In this document: piece by piece, positions 1 through 12,600 of the stretch
Layout: every line of letters begins with the position of its first letter
Position numbering within the stretch: the first letter of the stretch is position 1
Assembly (NCBI RefSeq): GCF_004917065.1
Contig: NZ_SSYA01000001.1
Coordinates: forward strand, 1,372,161 to 1,436,160
Length of the DNA stretch: 64,000 nt
Direction of reading: 5' to 3'
DNA from: Geomonas ferrireducens
Lineage (GTDB): Bacteria > Desulfobacterota > Desulfuromonadia > Geobacterales > Geobacteraceae
Made by a program: the position numbers and the translations under genes
Notes under the pieces: model-generated
Told to the model about the DNA's origin: nothing
Databases searched by the model: none
The model's input: the letters and a program-made list of their open reading frames with translations, nothing else

Positions 1-1
1 G

Positions 2-139
2 CTCACCACAAGCCGCTACGAGGAGGCGTCGAAACTGGATCTTCCCGTCGATATTTCCGCCATCGTGCGCGCCAACTACGCCGACGAACAGCGCCATCTC
101 TCCTTCATCCGCGAGGCGCTCCCGACGGTGCGCAAGTAA
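2..139 (+). CDS. C-terminal fragment of a ferritin-like four-helix-bundle protein (PA2169/DUF2383-like)
   Basis: Only the last 45 residues lie in the window, ending at TAA 137-139. The reading is charged and helical, with YEEASKLDLPVDI followed by IVRANYADEQRHLSFIREAL, which resembles the last helix pair of PA2169-family (DUF2383) four-helix-bundle proteins, where a 'YEEAL..DLP..V...V..Q' stretch precedes the final helix. Function in that family is unknown; ferritin-like folds are often linked to stress. The assignment rests on a short fragment; another ferritin-like protein is possible. A strong terminator follows at 198-239. Confidence 0.5.
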   Translation, partial: LTTSRYEEASKLDLPVDISAIVRANYADEQRHLSFIREALPTVRK

Positions 140-197
140 TCCGGGGGAGGTTTCTAACAGCGTCAGTGCGGTTCAAAGCCCGCGCGGTTCACCGATG

Positions 198-239
198 AAA
201 AGGGAGCCCGGGTCCGGCAGGATTCGGGCTCCCTTTGTT
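198..239 (+). terminator. Intrinsic terminator after the partial ferritin-like gene
   Basis: Inverted arms AAAGGGAGCCCG (198-210) and CGGGCTCCCTTT (225-236) enclose a 14-nt loop. The run of A before and T after makes it potentially bidirectional. It separates the upstream gene from the trehalose operon. Confidence 0.8.
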
Positions 240-297
240 AATGAAAAACAAAATGTTAGCGGCCTAACACTCCCTGGAACTGCGTCATTTCGACGTG

Positions 298-325
298 TTG
301 ACACGGGGGGGCTCTCATGTATCGT
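298..325 (+). promoter_or_regulatory. Sigma70-type promoter of the treZ operon
   Basis: TTGACA (298-303), 16-nt spacer, TATCGT (320-325) lies just after the terminator and 65 bp before the chosen treZ start. The -35 is perfect; the -10 has two mismatches. Transcription would begin near 332, so translation starts upstream of that are excluded. Confidence 0.55.
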
Positions 326-389
326 TGATGAGGTTTTGCGCCGATGCGTAAGGCCCATGGCGGGGACGTCACGGGCCGGGAGGTGGCGT

Positions 390-2252
390 ATGGTTGCGAG
401 CGGTTGGCGGATGGAATCAGGTGCCACGGTGTTGGAGGAAGGCGTTCAGTTCCGGCTCTGGGCCCCGAAGTCGAAGGCGGCGAGCGTTCTTATCCTGTCA
501 GGGAAGGCGGCAGGGACGGTGCCGATGCAGCCCGAGGGAAAGGGGTATTACTCGGTGTCCGTTCCGGGCGTGATGGACGGCGACCGCTACCTTTTTCAAC
601 TGGAATCGGGCAAGACCTACCCCGACCCGTTCTCGCGTCACCAGCCCGACGGGGTGCACGAGTCGTCCCAGGTGGTGGACCCGGGGCTCTTCACCTGGAC
701 GGATGAGGGGTGGCAGGGGATCCCACTGGTGGATTACCGGATCTACGAGATCCACGTCGGCACCTTCACCAGGGAGGGGAATTTCGAGGCGGTCATCGAG
801 CACCTCGACTACCTGGTGGAACTGGGGGTCTCGGCAATCGAGATCATGCCGGTTTCTCAGTGCCCCGGAACGCGCAACTGGGGCTATGACGGGGTGTACC
901 ACTTCGCCCCCCAGCACAGCTACGGCGGGCCCGACGGCCTCAGACGCCTCGTGAACGCCTGCCACAGAAAGGGGCTCGCCGTCCTCCTGGACGTGGTCTA
1001 CAACCACTTCGGACCGGAGGGGTGCTACCTGGACGAGTTCGGCCCCTACTTTACCGACAAGTACCGCACTCCCTGGGGGCGTGCCATTAACCTGGATGGC
1101 GCCGACAGCGACCCCGTGCTCGAGTATTTCCTCTCCAACGCGGGTTACTGGATCACCGAGTTCCACTTCGACGGGCTGCGCCTGGACGCGGTGGACTGGA
1201 TCTTCGACCAGACGCCGAAGCCGCTTTTAAGGCGTTTGGCCGACGAGGTGCACCGGCACCGGGAGCGTCTTGGGCGCCGGATCTACCTCTTCGCAGAGAA
1301 CGACACCAACGACGTCCGCCTGATCAACTCCCCCGACAAGTGCGGCTTCGGCCTTGACGCCCAGTGGTGCGACAACTTCCACCACGCCCTGCGCGCCCTG
1401 CTGACCGGAGAAACCACCGGTTACTACGAGGACTTCGGGCAGTTCGCGCAGTTGCAGAAGGCCTTCAGCGAGGCGTTCGTCTACACCGGCGAGTACTCCC
1501 GCTACCGCAGGCGGCGCCACGGCGGCCCGACCGAGCGGCATCCCGGTTTCCAGTTCGTCGTCTTTTCCCAGAACCACGACCAGGTCGGCAACCGCAAGTG
1601 CGGTGACCGGCTGAGCGCCACCCTTCCCCTGAACCAGCTCCTCCTCGCTGCATCGGCCGTCATCCTTTCCCCTTACCTGCCGCTTCTATTCATGGGGGAG
1701 GAATACGGCGAGCGCGCGCCGTTCCACTACTTCATCGACCATAGCGACCCGGAGCTCGTCGACATGGTGCGCAAAGGGAAACACGAGGAGCACGCATCCG
1801 GCGTCTGTGAAGGGGAGATCCCGGACCCGGCGGCGGAGGAGACCTTTCTGGAGTCGAAGGTGAGCGTGGGGACTCCGAAAGAAGGAGAGCAGGCGGTCAT
1901 CCTTGCCTTCTACAAGAAGCTCTTCTCCCTGCGCAGCTCGCTTCCGGCCCTGCGGGTCTTCCAGCGCGACGCCATGGAGGTTTCCGGGCTGCCCGAGCAG
2001 AAGGTGCTCTTTTTGAGGAGATGGACCGACGGGGAGGCAGCCATCTGCCTGTTCAGCTTCAGCAACATCCAGCAGGAGGTCCCGCTTGCCCTTCTCCGGG
2101 GGAGCTGGGAGCGGGTGCTCGATTCCTCGGCCGCGGAGTGGCGCGGCCCGGGTGAGGAAGCACCGGAAAGGATAGAGGCGGGTAACGGAGGACATCAGGA
2201 GACAGTGAGGATCAACCCCTTCAGCGTTGTCGTGTACAGCGCGAAGCTTTGA
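390..2252 (+). CDS. treZ: Malto-oligosyltrehalose trehalohydrolase
   Basis: GH13 enzyme that hydrolyses the terminal alpha-1,1-linked trehalose off maltooligosyl trehalose made by TreY; cytoplasmic. 620 residues, normal for TreZ. An N-terminal beta-sandwich begins at GVQFRLWAP. GH13 signatures follow: YNHFGPEG, the nucleophile region GLRLDAVDW (Asp266), the acid/base FAENDTND (Glu303) and SQNHDQVGN (Asp397). The open frame extends back to 195, but that start lies inside a terminator and upstream of the promoter at 298-325. ATG 390 has GGGAGG seven bases upstream and gives the usual short N-terminus; ATG 411 is the alternative. First gene of a five-enzyme operon; its stop overlaps the ribosome binding site of the next gene. 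Confidence 0.93.
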   Translation: MVASGWRMESGATVLEEGVQFRLWAPKSKAASVLILSGKAAGTVPMQPEGKGYYSVSVPGVMDGDRYLFQLESGKTYPDPFSRHQPDGVHESSQVVDPGLFTWTDEGWQGIPLVDYRIYEIHVGTFTREGNFEAVIEHLDYLVELGVSAIEIMPVSQCPGTRNWGYDGVYHFAPQHSYGGPDGLRRLVNACHRKGLAVLLDVVYNHFGPEGCYLDEFGPYFTDKYRTPWGRAINLDGADSDPVLEYFLSNAGYWITEFHFDGLRLDAVDWIFDQTPKPLLRRLADEVHRHRERLGRRIYLFAENDTNDVRLINSPDKCGFGLDAQWCDNFHHALRALLTGETTGYYEDFGQFAQLQKAFSEAFVYTGEYSRYRRRRHGGPTERHPGFQFVVFSQNHDQVGNRKCGDRLSATLPLNQLLLAASAVILSPYLPLLFMGEEYGERAPFHYFIDHSDPELVDMVRKGKHEEHASGVCEGEIPDPAAEETFLESKVSVGTPKEGEQAVILAFYKKLFSLRSSLPALRVFQRDAMEVSGLPEQKVLFLRRWTDGEAAICLFSFSNIQQEVPLALLRGSWERVLDSSAAEWRGPGEEAPERIEAGNGGHQETVRINPFSVVVYSAKL

Positions 2253-2262
2253 GGAGGAAGTC

Positions 2263-4713
2263 ATGGCGCAGGAGAACGATACCCAGCGTTACGTGTGCAT
2301 TCACGGTCACTTCTACCAGCCTCCCAGGGAGAACCCGTGGCTCGAGGCTGTAGAGATACAAGATTCCGCTTTCCCATATCACGACTGGAACGAGCGCATC
2401 ACCGCCGAGTGTTACGCGTCGAACTCGGCTTCCCGCGTCCTGGATGGCGACAGCCGGGTCATGGACATCTCCAGCAACTACGCGAAGATCAGCTTCAACT
2501 TCGGCCCCACGGTCCTCTCCTGGATGGAGCAGGCGGCCCCCAGGATCTATCAGGCGATCCTCGACGCGGACAAGCAGAGCATAGAGTGGCGCTCCGGTCA
2601 CGGCTCGGCGATCGCTCAGGTCTACAACCACATGATCATGCCGCTGGCCAACGCGCGGGACAAGCGGACCCAGATCGTATGGGGCATTGCCGACTTCGAG
2701 AAGCGCTTCCAGCGCTTCCCGGAAGGGATGTGGCTCGCCGAGACCGCGGTGGACCTCGAGACGCTCGACATCCTCGCCGAACAGGGGATCAAGTACACCA
2801 TCCTCGCGCCGCACCAGGCCGCGGCTTATCGCGCCATCGGCGAGGAGGAGTGGCTCGAGGCGGAGATCGACCCGACCCGCTGCTACCTCTGCAACCTCCC
2901 ATCCGGTCGCTCCATCAACCTCTTCTTCTACGACGGCCCCATTTCCCGTGCCGTAGCCTTCGAAAAACTCCTCGAGAGCGGAGAGGCGCTCGCCGGCAGG
3001 CTGGTCGGTGGTTTCAACGACGAGCGCGGCTGGTCCCAGCTCATGCACATCGCGACGGACGGGGAGACCTACGGTCATCACCAGAAGTTCGGCGACATGG
3101 CGCTTGCCGCCTGCCTGAACCACATCGAGAGCAATAACCTGGCGCGGCTCACCAACTACGGTGAATACCTGGAGCTTTGCCCCCCGGACACCGAGGTGAG
3201 AATCCACGAGCGCACCTCCTGGAGCTGCGCGCACGGGGTGGAACGCTGGAATAGCGATTGCGGTTGCTCCGGCGGCGTACCCGGGTGGAACCAGCAGTGG
3301 CGCCAGCCGCTGCGCGCCTCTCTCGACTGGCTGCGGGACCGGCTGGCGAAGGGCTTCGAACAGAAAGGGCGCGAGCTCTTCAAGAACCCATGGCGGGTGC
3401 GCGACGCGTACGTCGAGGTGATCCTGAATCGCGGCATGGAGGTGGCGGAGCAGTTCCTTTCCCGACACGCCTTACGCGAACTCACGGCGGAGGAGAAGAT
3501 CCGGGCCCTCAAGCTTCTGGAGATGCAGCGGCACGCCATGCTCATGTACACGAGCTGCGGCTGGTTCTTCGACGAACTCTCCGGGCTTGAGACCGTTCAG
3601 GTGATCGACTACGCGAGCCGGGCGTTGCAGCTTTCCGAGGGGGTGGTCGATGGGCCGGTGGAGAAGGGGTTTCTCGAGCGGCTCAAGGAGGCGAAGAGCA
3701 ACATACCGGACTACCAGGACGGACTCTGGATCTACCGCAACTTCGTGCTCCCGATACGGCTCGACCTAGTGAAGGTGGGTGCTCACTACGCGTTCAGCTC
3801 CCTCTATGAGGATTACGAGGAGCATTCCCAGATCTACTGCTACGCCATCGCGAGGGAGGAATACCACAAGGTGGCGAATCCCGATGCGGTCATCGCCATG
3901 GGGCGCATTCACGTCGCGAGCGAGATCACCGAGGAGAAGAGCTGTCTCACCTTCTGCGTCGTGCGCATCGGGAGCCATGACTTCAAGGGTGGGGTGATGG
4001 AGGTCTGCGACCAGGGTGGATACGCCGCCATGCGCGAGGAGATGAGCGCCGCCTTCGACAAGGGGCTGTACTCGGACCTGGTGCTCCTTATGGACAAGCA
4101 CTTCGGCACGCACAGCTTCTCCCTTCTGAACCTCTTCAGTGACGAGCAGCGCAAGATCATCGGTCAGATCATCAAACAGAACCTCGAGGAGAGCATCGCA
4201 AGCTATCAGGAGATGTACGAACATATCCGTCCCCTGATGGAGTTCGTGAAGGAGACCCGCGTGCCGGTGCCGCACGTCTTCATGGCCGTGGCCCAGCCGG
4301 CGCTGAACGAGGCGCTCAAGCACGCCATGAGCGAGGAGGACGTCGACGAGGAGGCCGTGCGGCGCATTGTGGGCCAGATCAGGACCTGGGGGGTAGGGAT
4401 CGAGGAGCCCGAGACCGAATACTACATGCGGCGTCATCTGGAGAAGCTCTCCGCCCAGTTGGTCCAGGACCCGACCGACGTGAAAGTGATCGGAAGGATG
4501 CAGAAGTACATGGATCTGCTGAACGAGATCCCGATCAACCTGGTGCTGTGGCAGATGCAGAACGACTACTACACGCTGGCCAAGACCGTTTATCCCGAGT
4601 TCCTCGAGCGCTCCGGCCAGGGCGAGGAAGGAGCAAGCCAGTGGCTCGAAGCCTTCCAAAGGCTCGGGGACACCTTGCGCTTCAACACAGGAGCGGTGCT
4701 GCCGCAAGGATAG
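2263..4713 (+). CDS. GH57 family glycoside hydrolase with DUF3536 domain
   Basis: 816 residues. The start has HGHFYQPPRENPW, GH57 conserved region 1. GMWLAETAVD carries the probable nucleophile Glu160, and ATDGETYGHH the probable acid/base Asp266, matching GH57 regions 3 and 4. A central Cys motif, SCAHGVERWNSDCGC, precedes a long helical C-terminal half (DUF3536). GH57 contains alpha-amylases, 4-alpha-glucanotransferases and branching enzymes; the substrate of the DUF3536 branch is not established to my knowledge. Placement between treZ and treY points to an alpha-glucan substrate, plausibly trimming or branching the polymer used by TreY and GlgE. Start at ATG 2263 is set by GAGGAGGAAG just upstream. 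Confidence 0.85.
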   Translation: MAQENDTQRYVCIHGHFYQPPRENPWLEAVEIQDSAFPYHDWNERITAECYASNSASRVLDGDSRVMDISSNYAKISFNFGPTVLSWMEQAAPRIYQAILDADKQSIEWRSGHGSAIAQVYNHMIMPLANARDKRTQIVWGIADFEKRFQRFPEGMWLAETAVDLETLDILAEQGIKYTILAPHQAAAYRAIGEEEWLEAEIDPTRCYLCNLPSGRSINLFFYDGPISRAVAFEKLLESGEALAGRLVGGFNDERGWSQLMHIATDGETYGHHQKFGDMALAACLNHIESNNLARLTNYGEYLELCPPDTEVRIHERTSWSCAHGVERWNSDCGCSGGVPGWNQQWRQPLRASLDWLRDRLAKGFEQKGRELFKNPWRVRDAYVEVILNRGMEVAEQFLSRHALRELTAEEKIRALKLLEMQRHAMLMYTSCGWFFDELSGLETVQVIDYASRALQLSEGVVDGPVEKGFLERLKEAKSNIPDYQDGLWIYRNFVLPIRLDLVKVGAHYAFSSLYEDYEEHSQIYCYAIAREEYHKVANPDAVIAMGRIHVASEITEEKSCLTFCVVRIGSHDFKGGVMEVCDQGGYAAMREEMSAAFDKGLYSDLVLLMDKHFGTHSFSLLNLFSDEQRKIIGQIIKQNLEESIASYQEMYEHIRPLMEFVKETRVPVPHVFMAVAQPALNEALKHAMSEEDVDEEAVRRIVGQIRTWGVGIEEPETEYYMRRHLEKLSAQLVQDPTDVKVIGRMQKYMDLLNEIPINLVLWQMQNDYYTLAKTVYPEFLERSGQGEEGASQWLEAFQRLGDTLRFNTGAVLPQG

Positions 4714-4725
4714 ACGGGGGAGAGC

Positions 4726-7701
4726 ATGGACCAGCACCTGCCGCAGGCCCGCATACCAAGTGCCACTTACCGGCTGCAATTCAACGCCGGGTTCACCTTC
4801 GCCGACGCCGAAAGGATCGTCGGCTACCTGCACGACCTAGGCGTCAGCGACGTGTACGCCTCCTCCTACCTAGCCGCGAAGGAGGGGAGCGTACACGGCT
4901 ACGACGTCGTGAACCAGACCATCTTCAATAAGGAGCTCGGCGACGAGGGAAACTACCAGGCCTTTGTCGACGAGCTCTCCCGCCATGACATGGGGCACAT
5001 CCTCGACTTCGTCCCGAACCACATGTGCATCGAAAGCAGCGACAACGTCTGGTGGATGGACGTGCTCGAGAACGGGATGAGTTCGCTCTGCGCCCACTTT
5101 TTCGACATCGACTGGGAGCCGGTGAAAAAGGAGCTGACCGGGAAGGTGCTGCTACCCCTTCTTGGTGACCAGTACGGCCGGGTGCTTGAGGGGGGAGGGC
5201 TGCAGCTTCTCTTCCGCGACGGCGCCTTCTTCGTCCAGTGCAACGCGCTGCAGATCCCGGTGGAACCGCGCAGTTACCTGTTGATCCTGCAGCACCGGCT
5301 GGACGCGCTGAAGGAAAAGCTCCCCCCGGAGGCCGGGCCGCTCCAGGAACTGCTCAGCATCGAGACCGCCCTTCAGCACCTACCCCTTCCCACCGAGCAG
5401 GACCCGGAGAAGATGAACGAGCGGCACCGCGAGAAGGAGATCATCAAGAAGAGGCTCTCCCAGCTCTGTCTGGACTCCCCCGAGGTGGCTGAGTTAATTG
5501 CGGAAAACGTGGGCATCTTCAACGGGATCAAAGGGGACGCCAATTCCTTTGATCTGCTGGACCGGCTGCTGCGGGACCAGGTGTACCGCCTCTCCTACTG
5601 GCGCGTCGCCACCGAGGAGATCAACTACCGGCGCTTTTTCGACATCAACGCCCTCGCCGCGATCCGGATGGAGGACCAGGCCGTCTACGACCTGACCCAC
5701 ACCCTGCTGTTCCGGCTGATCCGGGAGGGGAAGGTTACCGGGGTTAGGATCGATCACGTGGACGGGCTTTACGACCCGGTCGCCTACCTGCAGCACCTGC
5801 AGAAAAGCGCCTGGATGAATCTTAAGGAAAGAAGCGAGGGGGCCCCGCCCGAGGAGGGTGCCGAAGCGATCCGGGAGGAGTGGGCGCGGCAGTACGACGA
5901 GGTGCTGGAGAGGGACCCGGGCTACAAGCCTTTTTACGCCGTGGTGGAAAAGATCCTCATGAAGGGGGAGCTCCTCCCCGAGCAGTGGCCGGTCTGCGGT
6001 ACCACCGGCTACGAGTTCCTGAACAGCGTGAACGGCCTCTTCGTGGCGAGCGACGTCGCGAAGCAGTTCGACTGTATCTACGACCGCTTCGTGAAGCACG
6101 AGTCCGATTTCACCGAGATCGTCTACGAGAAGAAGAAGCTGGTGATGCAGGTCTCCCTCTCCGGCGAGGTGAACATGCTGGCGCACCAGTTGAACAACAT
6201 CGCCGAGGAGGACCGTCTCACCCGCGATTTCACCCTGAACAGCCTGGCCCGCGCCATAAGCGAGGTGATCGCCTGCTTCCCGGTGTACCGCACCTACGCC
6301 AACTCCGCCTCGGTGCGCGACCGCGACGTGCAGTACATCGACGCGGCGGTCTCCAAGGCGAAGCGTCGTAACCCCGCCATCAGCGGGTCGGTCTTCGATT
6401 TCCTGCGCGACGTGCTCCTTTTGAGATCCCCCGAGCGCGCAAGCGAAGAGAGCCGCCGCGACTGGCTTTACTTCGCCATGCGCTTCCAGCAGATCACCGG
6501 GCCGGTGATGGCCAAGGGGCTCGAGGATACCGCCTTCTACGTCTACCACCGTCTCATTTCCCTGAACGACGTCGGCGGCATGCCGGGGCGCTTCGGCACC
6601 ACGCTCGAGGCCTTCCACGGGCAGAACCTGGAGCGGAACAAGAACTTCCCCCACGCCATGATCGCGACGGCGACGCACGATTCCAAGCGCGGCGAGGACG
6701 TGCGCACGAGGATCGACGCGCTCTCCGAGATCCCGGCATTGTGGCAGAAGCAGGTGGCGCGCTGGAGCCGACTCAACAAACGGCGCGGCTCCCTGATCGA
6801 GAACGCCAGGGTCCCGGAGCACAACGAGGAATACCTCCTGTACCAGACCCTGATCGGTGCCTGGCCGGTCGGCGAGGTGGACGACGCCGGATACGAGGCG
6901 TTCCGGGGGCGCATCCGGGAGTACATGATCAAGGCGCTGCGCGAGGCGAAGGTGAACACGAGCTGGGTGAGCCCGAATGGGCCTTACGAGGATGCGGTGG
7001 CAGGTTTCGTCGACGCCATTCTCGCGCGTACTCCAGACAACGAATTCCTGCGCGAGTTCCTGCCGCTGCAAAGGCGGCTCTCCCGCTGCGGCTTCTTCAG
7101 CTCGCTCTCTCAGACCCTCCTGAAGATGACCTCCCCCGGCATTCCCGACTTTTACCAGGGGACCGAGCTTATCGAGTTCACCCTGGTGGACCCGGATAAC
7201 CGGCGCCAGGTGGACTACGGCAGGAGGATCGAGGCGCTAGCCGAACTCAAGCGGCGCGAGCAGGAGGAGGGTGCGCCCCGGCTCTGGAGTGAGCTGCTGG
7301 AACGGGAGGACGAGAGGGCGAAGCTCTTTCTCATCTACCGGGTGCTCAACTACCGCCGGGAGCACAAGGACGTCTTCGACGGCGGCGAGTACCTGCCGCT
7401 GGAGGTGAAAGGGGCGCGTGGCCGACATCTGTGCGCCTTCGCACGCAAAGCGGGAGGGCGGGTGGTGATCGTCGCGGCGGCGCGGCTCGTGGCGACCCTG
7501 ATGCCGGAGGAGGGGAGCAGCCCCTTAGGCGAGGCGGTCTGGCAGGACACGGTGCTGCTTCTTCCTGAAGGGGTGGGGGGGCGCTTCAGAAACGGGGTGA
7601 ACGACGCGACGGTCGAGGCCGTTCCCCATGACGACCAAAGCGCCCTCCCCCTCGCGGCGCTCTTCGCCGAGGTGAGCGTGGCGCTGCTGGAATCTGAGTG
7701 A
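4726..7701 (+). CDS. treY: Maltooligosyl trehalose synthase
   Basis: GH13 intramolecular transglycosidase that converts the reducing-end alpha-1,4 linkage of a maltodextrin to alpha-1,1, making maltooligosyl trehalose for TreZ. 991 residues, at the long end for TreY. The N-terminus IPSATYRLQFNAGFTF is the classic TreY opening, followed by VPNHMCI, the nucleophile region GVRIDHVDGLYDP (Asp about 343), ATATHDSKRGEDVR and, near the C-terminus, SPGIPDFYQGTEL. It starts 13 nt after the GH57 stop with GGGGGAG upstream, so it is in the same operon. Cytoplasmic; no signal peptide. Confidence 0.95.
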   Translation: MDQHLPQARIPSATYRLQFNAGFTFADAERIVGYLHDLGVSDVYASSYLAAKEGSVHGYDVVNQTIFNKELGDEGNYQAFVDELSRHDMGHILDFVPNHMCIESSDNVWWMDVLENGMSSLCAHFFDIDWEPVKKELTGKVLLPLLGDQYGRVLEGGGLQLLFRDGAFFVQCNALQIPVEPRSYLLILQHRLDALKEKLPPEAGPLQELLSIETALQHLPLPTEQDPEKMNERHREKEIIKKRLSQLCLDSPEVAELIAENVGIFNGIKGDANSFDLLDRLLRDQVYRLSYWRVATEEINYRRFFDINALAAIRMEDQAVYDLTHTLLFRLIREGKVTGVRIDHVDGLYDPVAYLQHLQKSAWMNLKERSEGAPPEEGAEAIREEWARQYDEVLERDPGYKPFYAVVEKILMKGELLPEQWPVCGTTGYEFLNSVNGLFVASDVAKQFDCIYDRFVKHESDFTEIVYEKKKLVMQVSLSGEVNMLAHQLNNIAEEDRLTRDFTLNSLARAISEVIACFPVYRTYANSASVRDRDVQYIDAAVSKAKRRNPAISGSVFDFLRDVLLLRSPERASEESRRDWLYFAMRFQQITGPVMAKGLEDTAFYVYHRLISLNDVGGMPGRFGTTLEAFHGQNLERNKNFPHAMIATATHDSKRGEDVRTRIDALSEIPALWQKQVARWSRLNKRRGSLIENARVPEHNEEYLLYQTLIGAWPVGEVDDAGYEAFRGRIREYMIKALREAKVNTSWVSPNGPYEDAVAGFVDAILARTPDNEFLREFLPLQRRLSRCGFFSSLSQTLLKMTSPGIPDFYQGTELIEFTLVDPDNRRQVDYGRRIEALAELKRREQEEGAPRLWSELLEREDERAKLFLIYRVLNYRREHKDVFDGGEYLPLEVKGARGRHLCAFARKAGGRVVIVAAARLVATLMPEEGSSPLGEAVWQDTVLLLPEGVGGRFRNGVNDATVEAVPHDDQSALPLAALFAEVSVALLESE

Positions 7702-7709
7702 GGTGATCT

Positions 7710-9689
<1,980 letters not shown>

Positions 9690-9698
9690 GAGGAAGCC

Positions 9699-12600
9699 AT
9701 GCCGTTTCGCAACGAGAAAAACCCGCTCTGGTTCAAGGATGCCGTGATCTACGAGGTGCACATCCGGAGCTTTTGCGACAGTAACGGCGACGGCATAGGG
9801 GACTTTCGCGGGCTTTTGCAGAAGCTCCCCTACCTGCGCGACCTGGGCGTCACCGCGGTCTGGGTACTCCCCTTCTACCCCTCGCCGCTGAAGGACGACG
9901 GCTACGACATCGCCGACTACCGCACCGTCCACCCCGATTACGGCACGCTGCGCGACTTCCAGGATTTTCTGAAGGGGGCGCACGCCCTCGGCATGAGGGT
10001 CATCACCGAACTCGTCTTGAACCACACCTCGGACCAGCACCCCTGGTTCCAGAAGTCGCGCCGCGCGAAGCCCGGCTCCACCTGGCGCGATTTCTATGTC
10101 TGGAGCGACACCCCTGATAAGTACCTGGACGCCCGCATCATCTTCAAGGACTTCGAGGTCTCCAACTGGACCCGCGACCCGATCGCCAAGAGCTACTACT
10201 GGCACCGCTTCTATTCGCATCAGCCCGATCTCAACTACGACAACCCTCGCGTGCACGAGGCGATGTTCAAGGTGATCGACTTCTGGCTCGGCATGGGGGT
10301 GGACGGCCTGAGGCTCGACGCGGTCCCCTACCTGTACGAGCGGGAGGGGACCAACTGCGAGAATCTCCCTGAGACCTACGAGTTCCTGAAAAAGCTGCGC
10401 GCCTACATTGACGCCAAGTACCCGGACCGGATGCTTCTCGCCGAGGCGAACCAGTGGCCCGAGGACGCCGCCTCCTATTTCGGCGGGGGCGCCGCCTGTC
10501 ACATGGCGTTCCACTTCCCGCTCATGCCCCGCATGTTCATGGCGCTGCAGATGGAGGATTCCTTCCCGATCGTGAACATCATGCAGCAGACCCCCGCCAT
10601 CCCGCCGCACTGCCAGTGGGCCATGTTTCTGAGAAACCACGATGAGCTCACCCTGGAGATGGTGACCGACGAGGAGCGGGACTACATGTACCGCATCTAC
10701 GCCCGCGACCCGCGCGCCCGCATCAACCTCGGCATCCGGCGCCGGCTCGCGCCGCTCATGGGGGATGACAGGCGCAAGATCGAGCTCATGAACGTGCTGC
10801 TCTTCACCATGCCGGGGACCCCCATCGTCTACTACGGCGACGAGATCGGCATGGGTGACAACTACTATCTCGGCGACCGCAACGGCGTTCGTACCCCGAT
10901 GCAATGGAGCCCGGACCGAAACGCCGGCTTCTCGCCCGCGAACCCCCAGAAGCTTTACCTTCCCGCCATCATCGACCCGGAGTACCACTACGAGGCGCGC
11001 AACGTCGAGAACCAGGCGAAGAACCCGTCCTCCCTTCTTTGGTGGATGAAGCGGATGATCGACCTCAGAAAGCGCTTCAAGGCGTTCGGCTGGGGGAGCC
11101 TCGAGTTTGTGCCGCTGGACAATCCGAAGGTGCTCGCCATGCTGCGCCAGTACGAGGACCAGACCATCCTGGTGCTGATCAACCTCTCCCGCGCCACCCA
11201 GTTCGTGCAGGTGAACCAGCCCCGTTTCGTCGGTTTCTACCCGGAGGAGATGTTCAGCCGCAACCGTTTCCCCGCCATCAAGGACTCCCCCTACGGGATC
11301 ATCATGGGGGCGTACGACTACCATCTGCTCCTTTTGACCGACGGGCGCGAGAAGATCAAGCCGCGCGAGGAGGGGGTGCTGGAGGAGGTGGCGGTGCCGG
11401 GAAGCTGGGAGAACGTGCTGAAAGTCGCCTGGCTGCGCCAACTGGAGCAGTCTGTCCTCCCGGACTACCTCAAAAAAGCGCGCTGGTTCCAGGGGAAGAG
11501 CCGCATCATGGTCCGCTTCTCCGTCGTCGACCAACTCCCCGTTCCGATCGATGGCTCCTCGGTGATCCTCACCTTCCTGGAGGTCACCTACAGCGAGGGG
11601 ATCCCCGAGGTGTACCTGCTACCGCTGCACTACGTCCCGATGGACGGAGGCGGGGAAACGCTTCTGGGCGCATCCCCGGAGGCGGTGATCTGCCAGCTCA
11701 AGGTCGGCGACCGACCGGGGCTCCTCTACGACGGTCTCTACAACTCGCACCTGCGCTGGGTGCTCTTCGAGCTCATCTGGCGCAGGAAATCGCTGAAAGG
11801 GGATGGCGGACGCCTGTCGGGCCAGCCCGCCATCTCGATTTCGCCGCTCATGGAAGGGAAGGCGCCCCCCTTCCCGTCGCAAGTGGGTAAGACGGAGCAG
11901 AGCAACAGTTCCGTTCTTTTCGGCAACAACTTCTTCTTTAAGCTCTACCGGCGCATGGAGGAGGGGGCCCATCCTGAACTCGAGATCGGAAGGTTCCTCG
12001 ACCGGGTCCGTTTCCCGCATGTCGCGCCGTTAGGGGGAACCCTGGAGTACCGGCGCAACAGCGGCGAGTTCTTCGCCCTCGGGCTCCTGCAGGGGTTCGT
12101 GCCGAACCAGGGGGACGCCTGGACCTTCACGCTCGGCGAAGTGGGGCAGTTTGTGGACCGCGTCCTCGCTTACCGCGAGGAGGCGAAGAAGTCGGGTTTC
12201 GAGCCCCATCCGGGCAACGAGTCGAGCGGCTATACGCCGGCCCTTCTGGAGCTGATCCAGGGGGTTTATCCCGACATGGTGGCCTTGATCGGCAGGCGGA
12301 CCGCCGAGTTCCACATCGCGATCTCCTCGCGCAGCGACGACCCCGATTTCGCACCGGAGCCGTTCGCGCTCCTGTACCAGCGTTCCGTCTACCAGTCCAT
12401 GCGCACCCGCTGCAGGAAGGTCTTCGAGCTTTTGCGCAGGAACCTGGCCGCCATACCGCAGCATACGGCGAGCGACGCGGAGGGGCTTCTCAGTATGGAG
12501 AACGACCTTTACGCCGTCTTCCAGAAGTTTTTGGTGCGCAAGTTCGGCGCCATGAAAACCCGCATTCACGGCGACTATCACCTGGGGCAGCTCCTCTACA

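Noticed and set aside
195-389. N-terminal extension of the treZ reading frame from ATG 195
   Set aside because: The start lies in a terminator stem and upstream of the promoter at 298-325, has no ribosome binding site, and the extension does not resemble TreZ.
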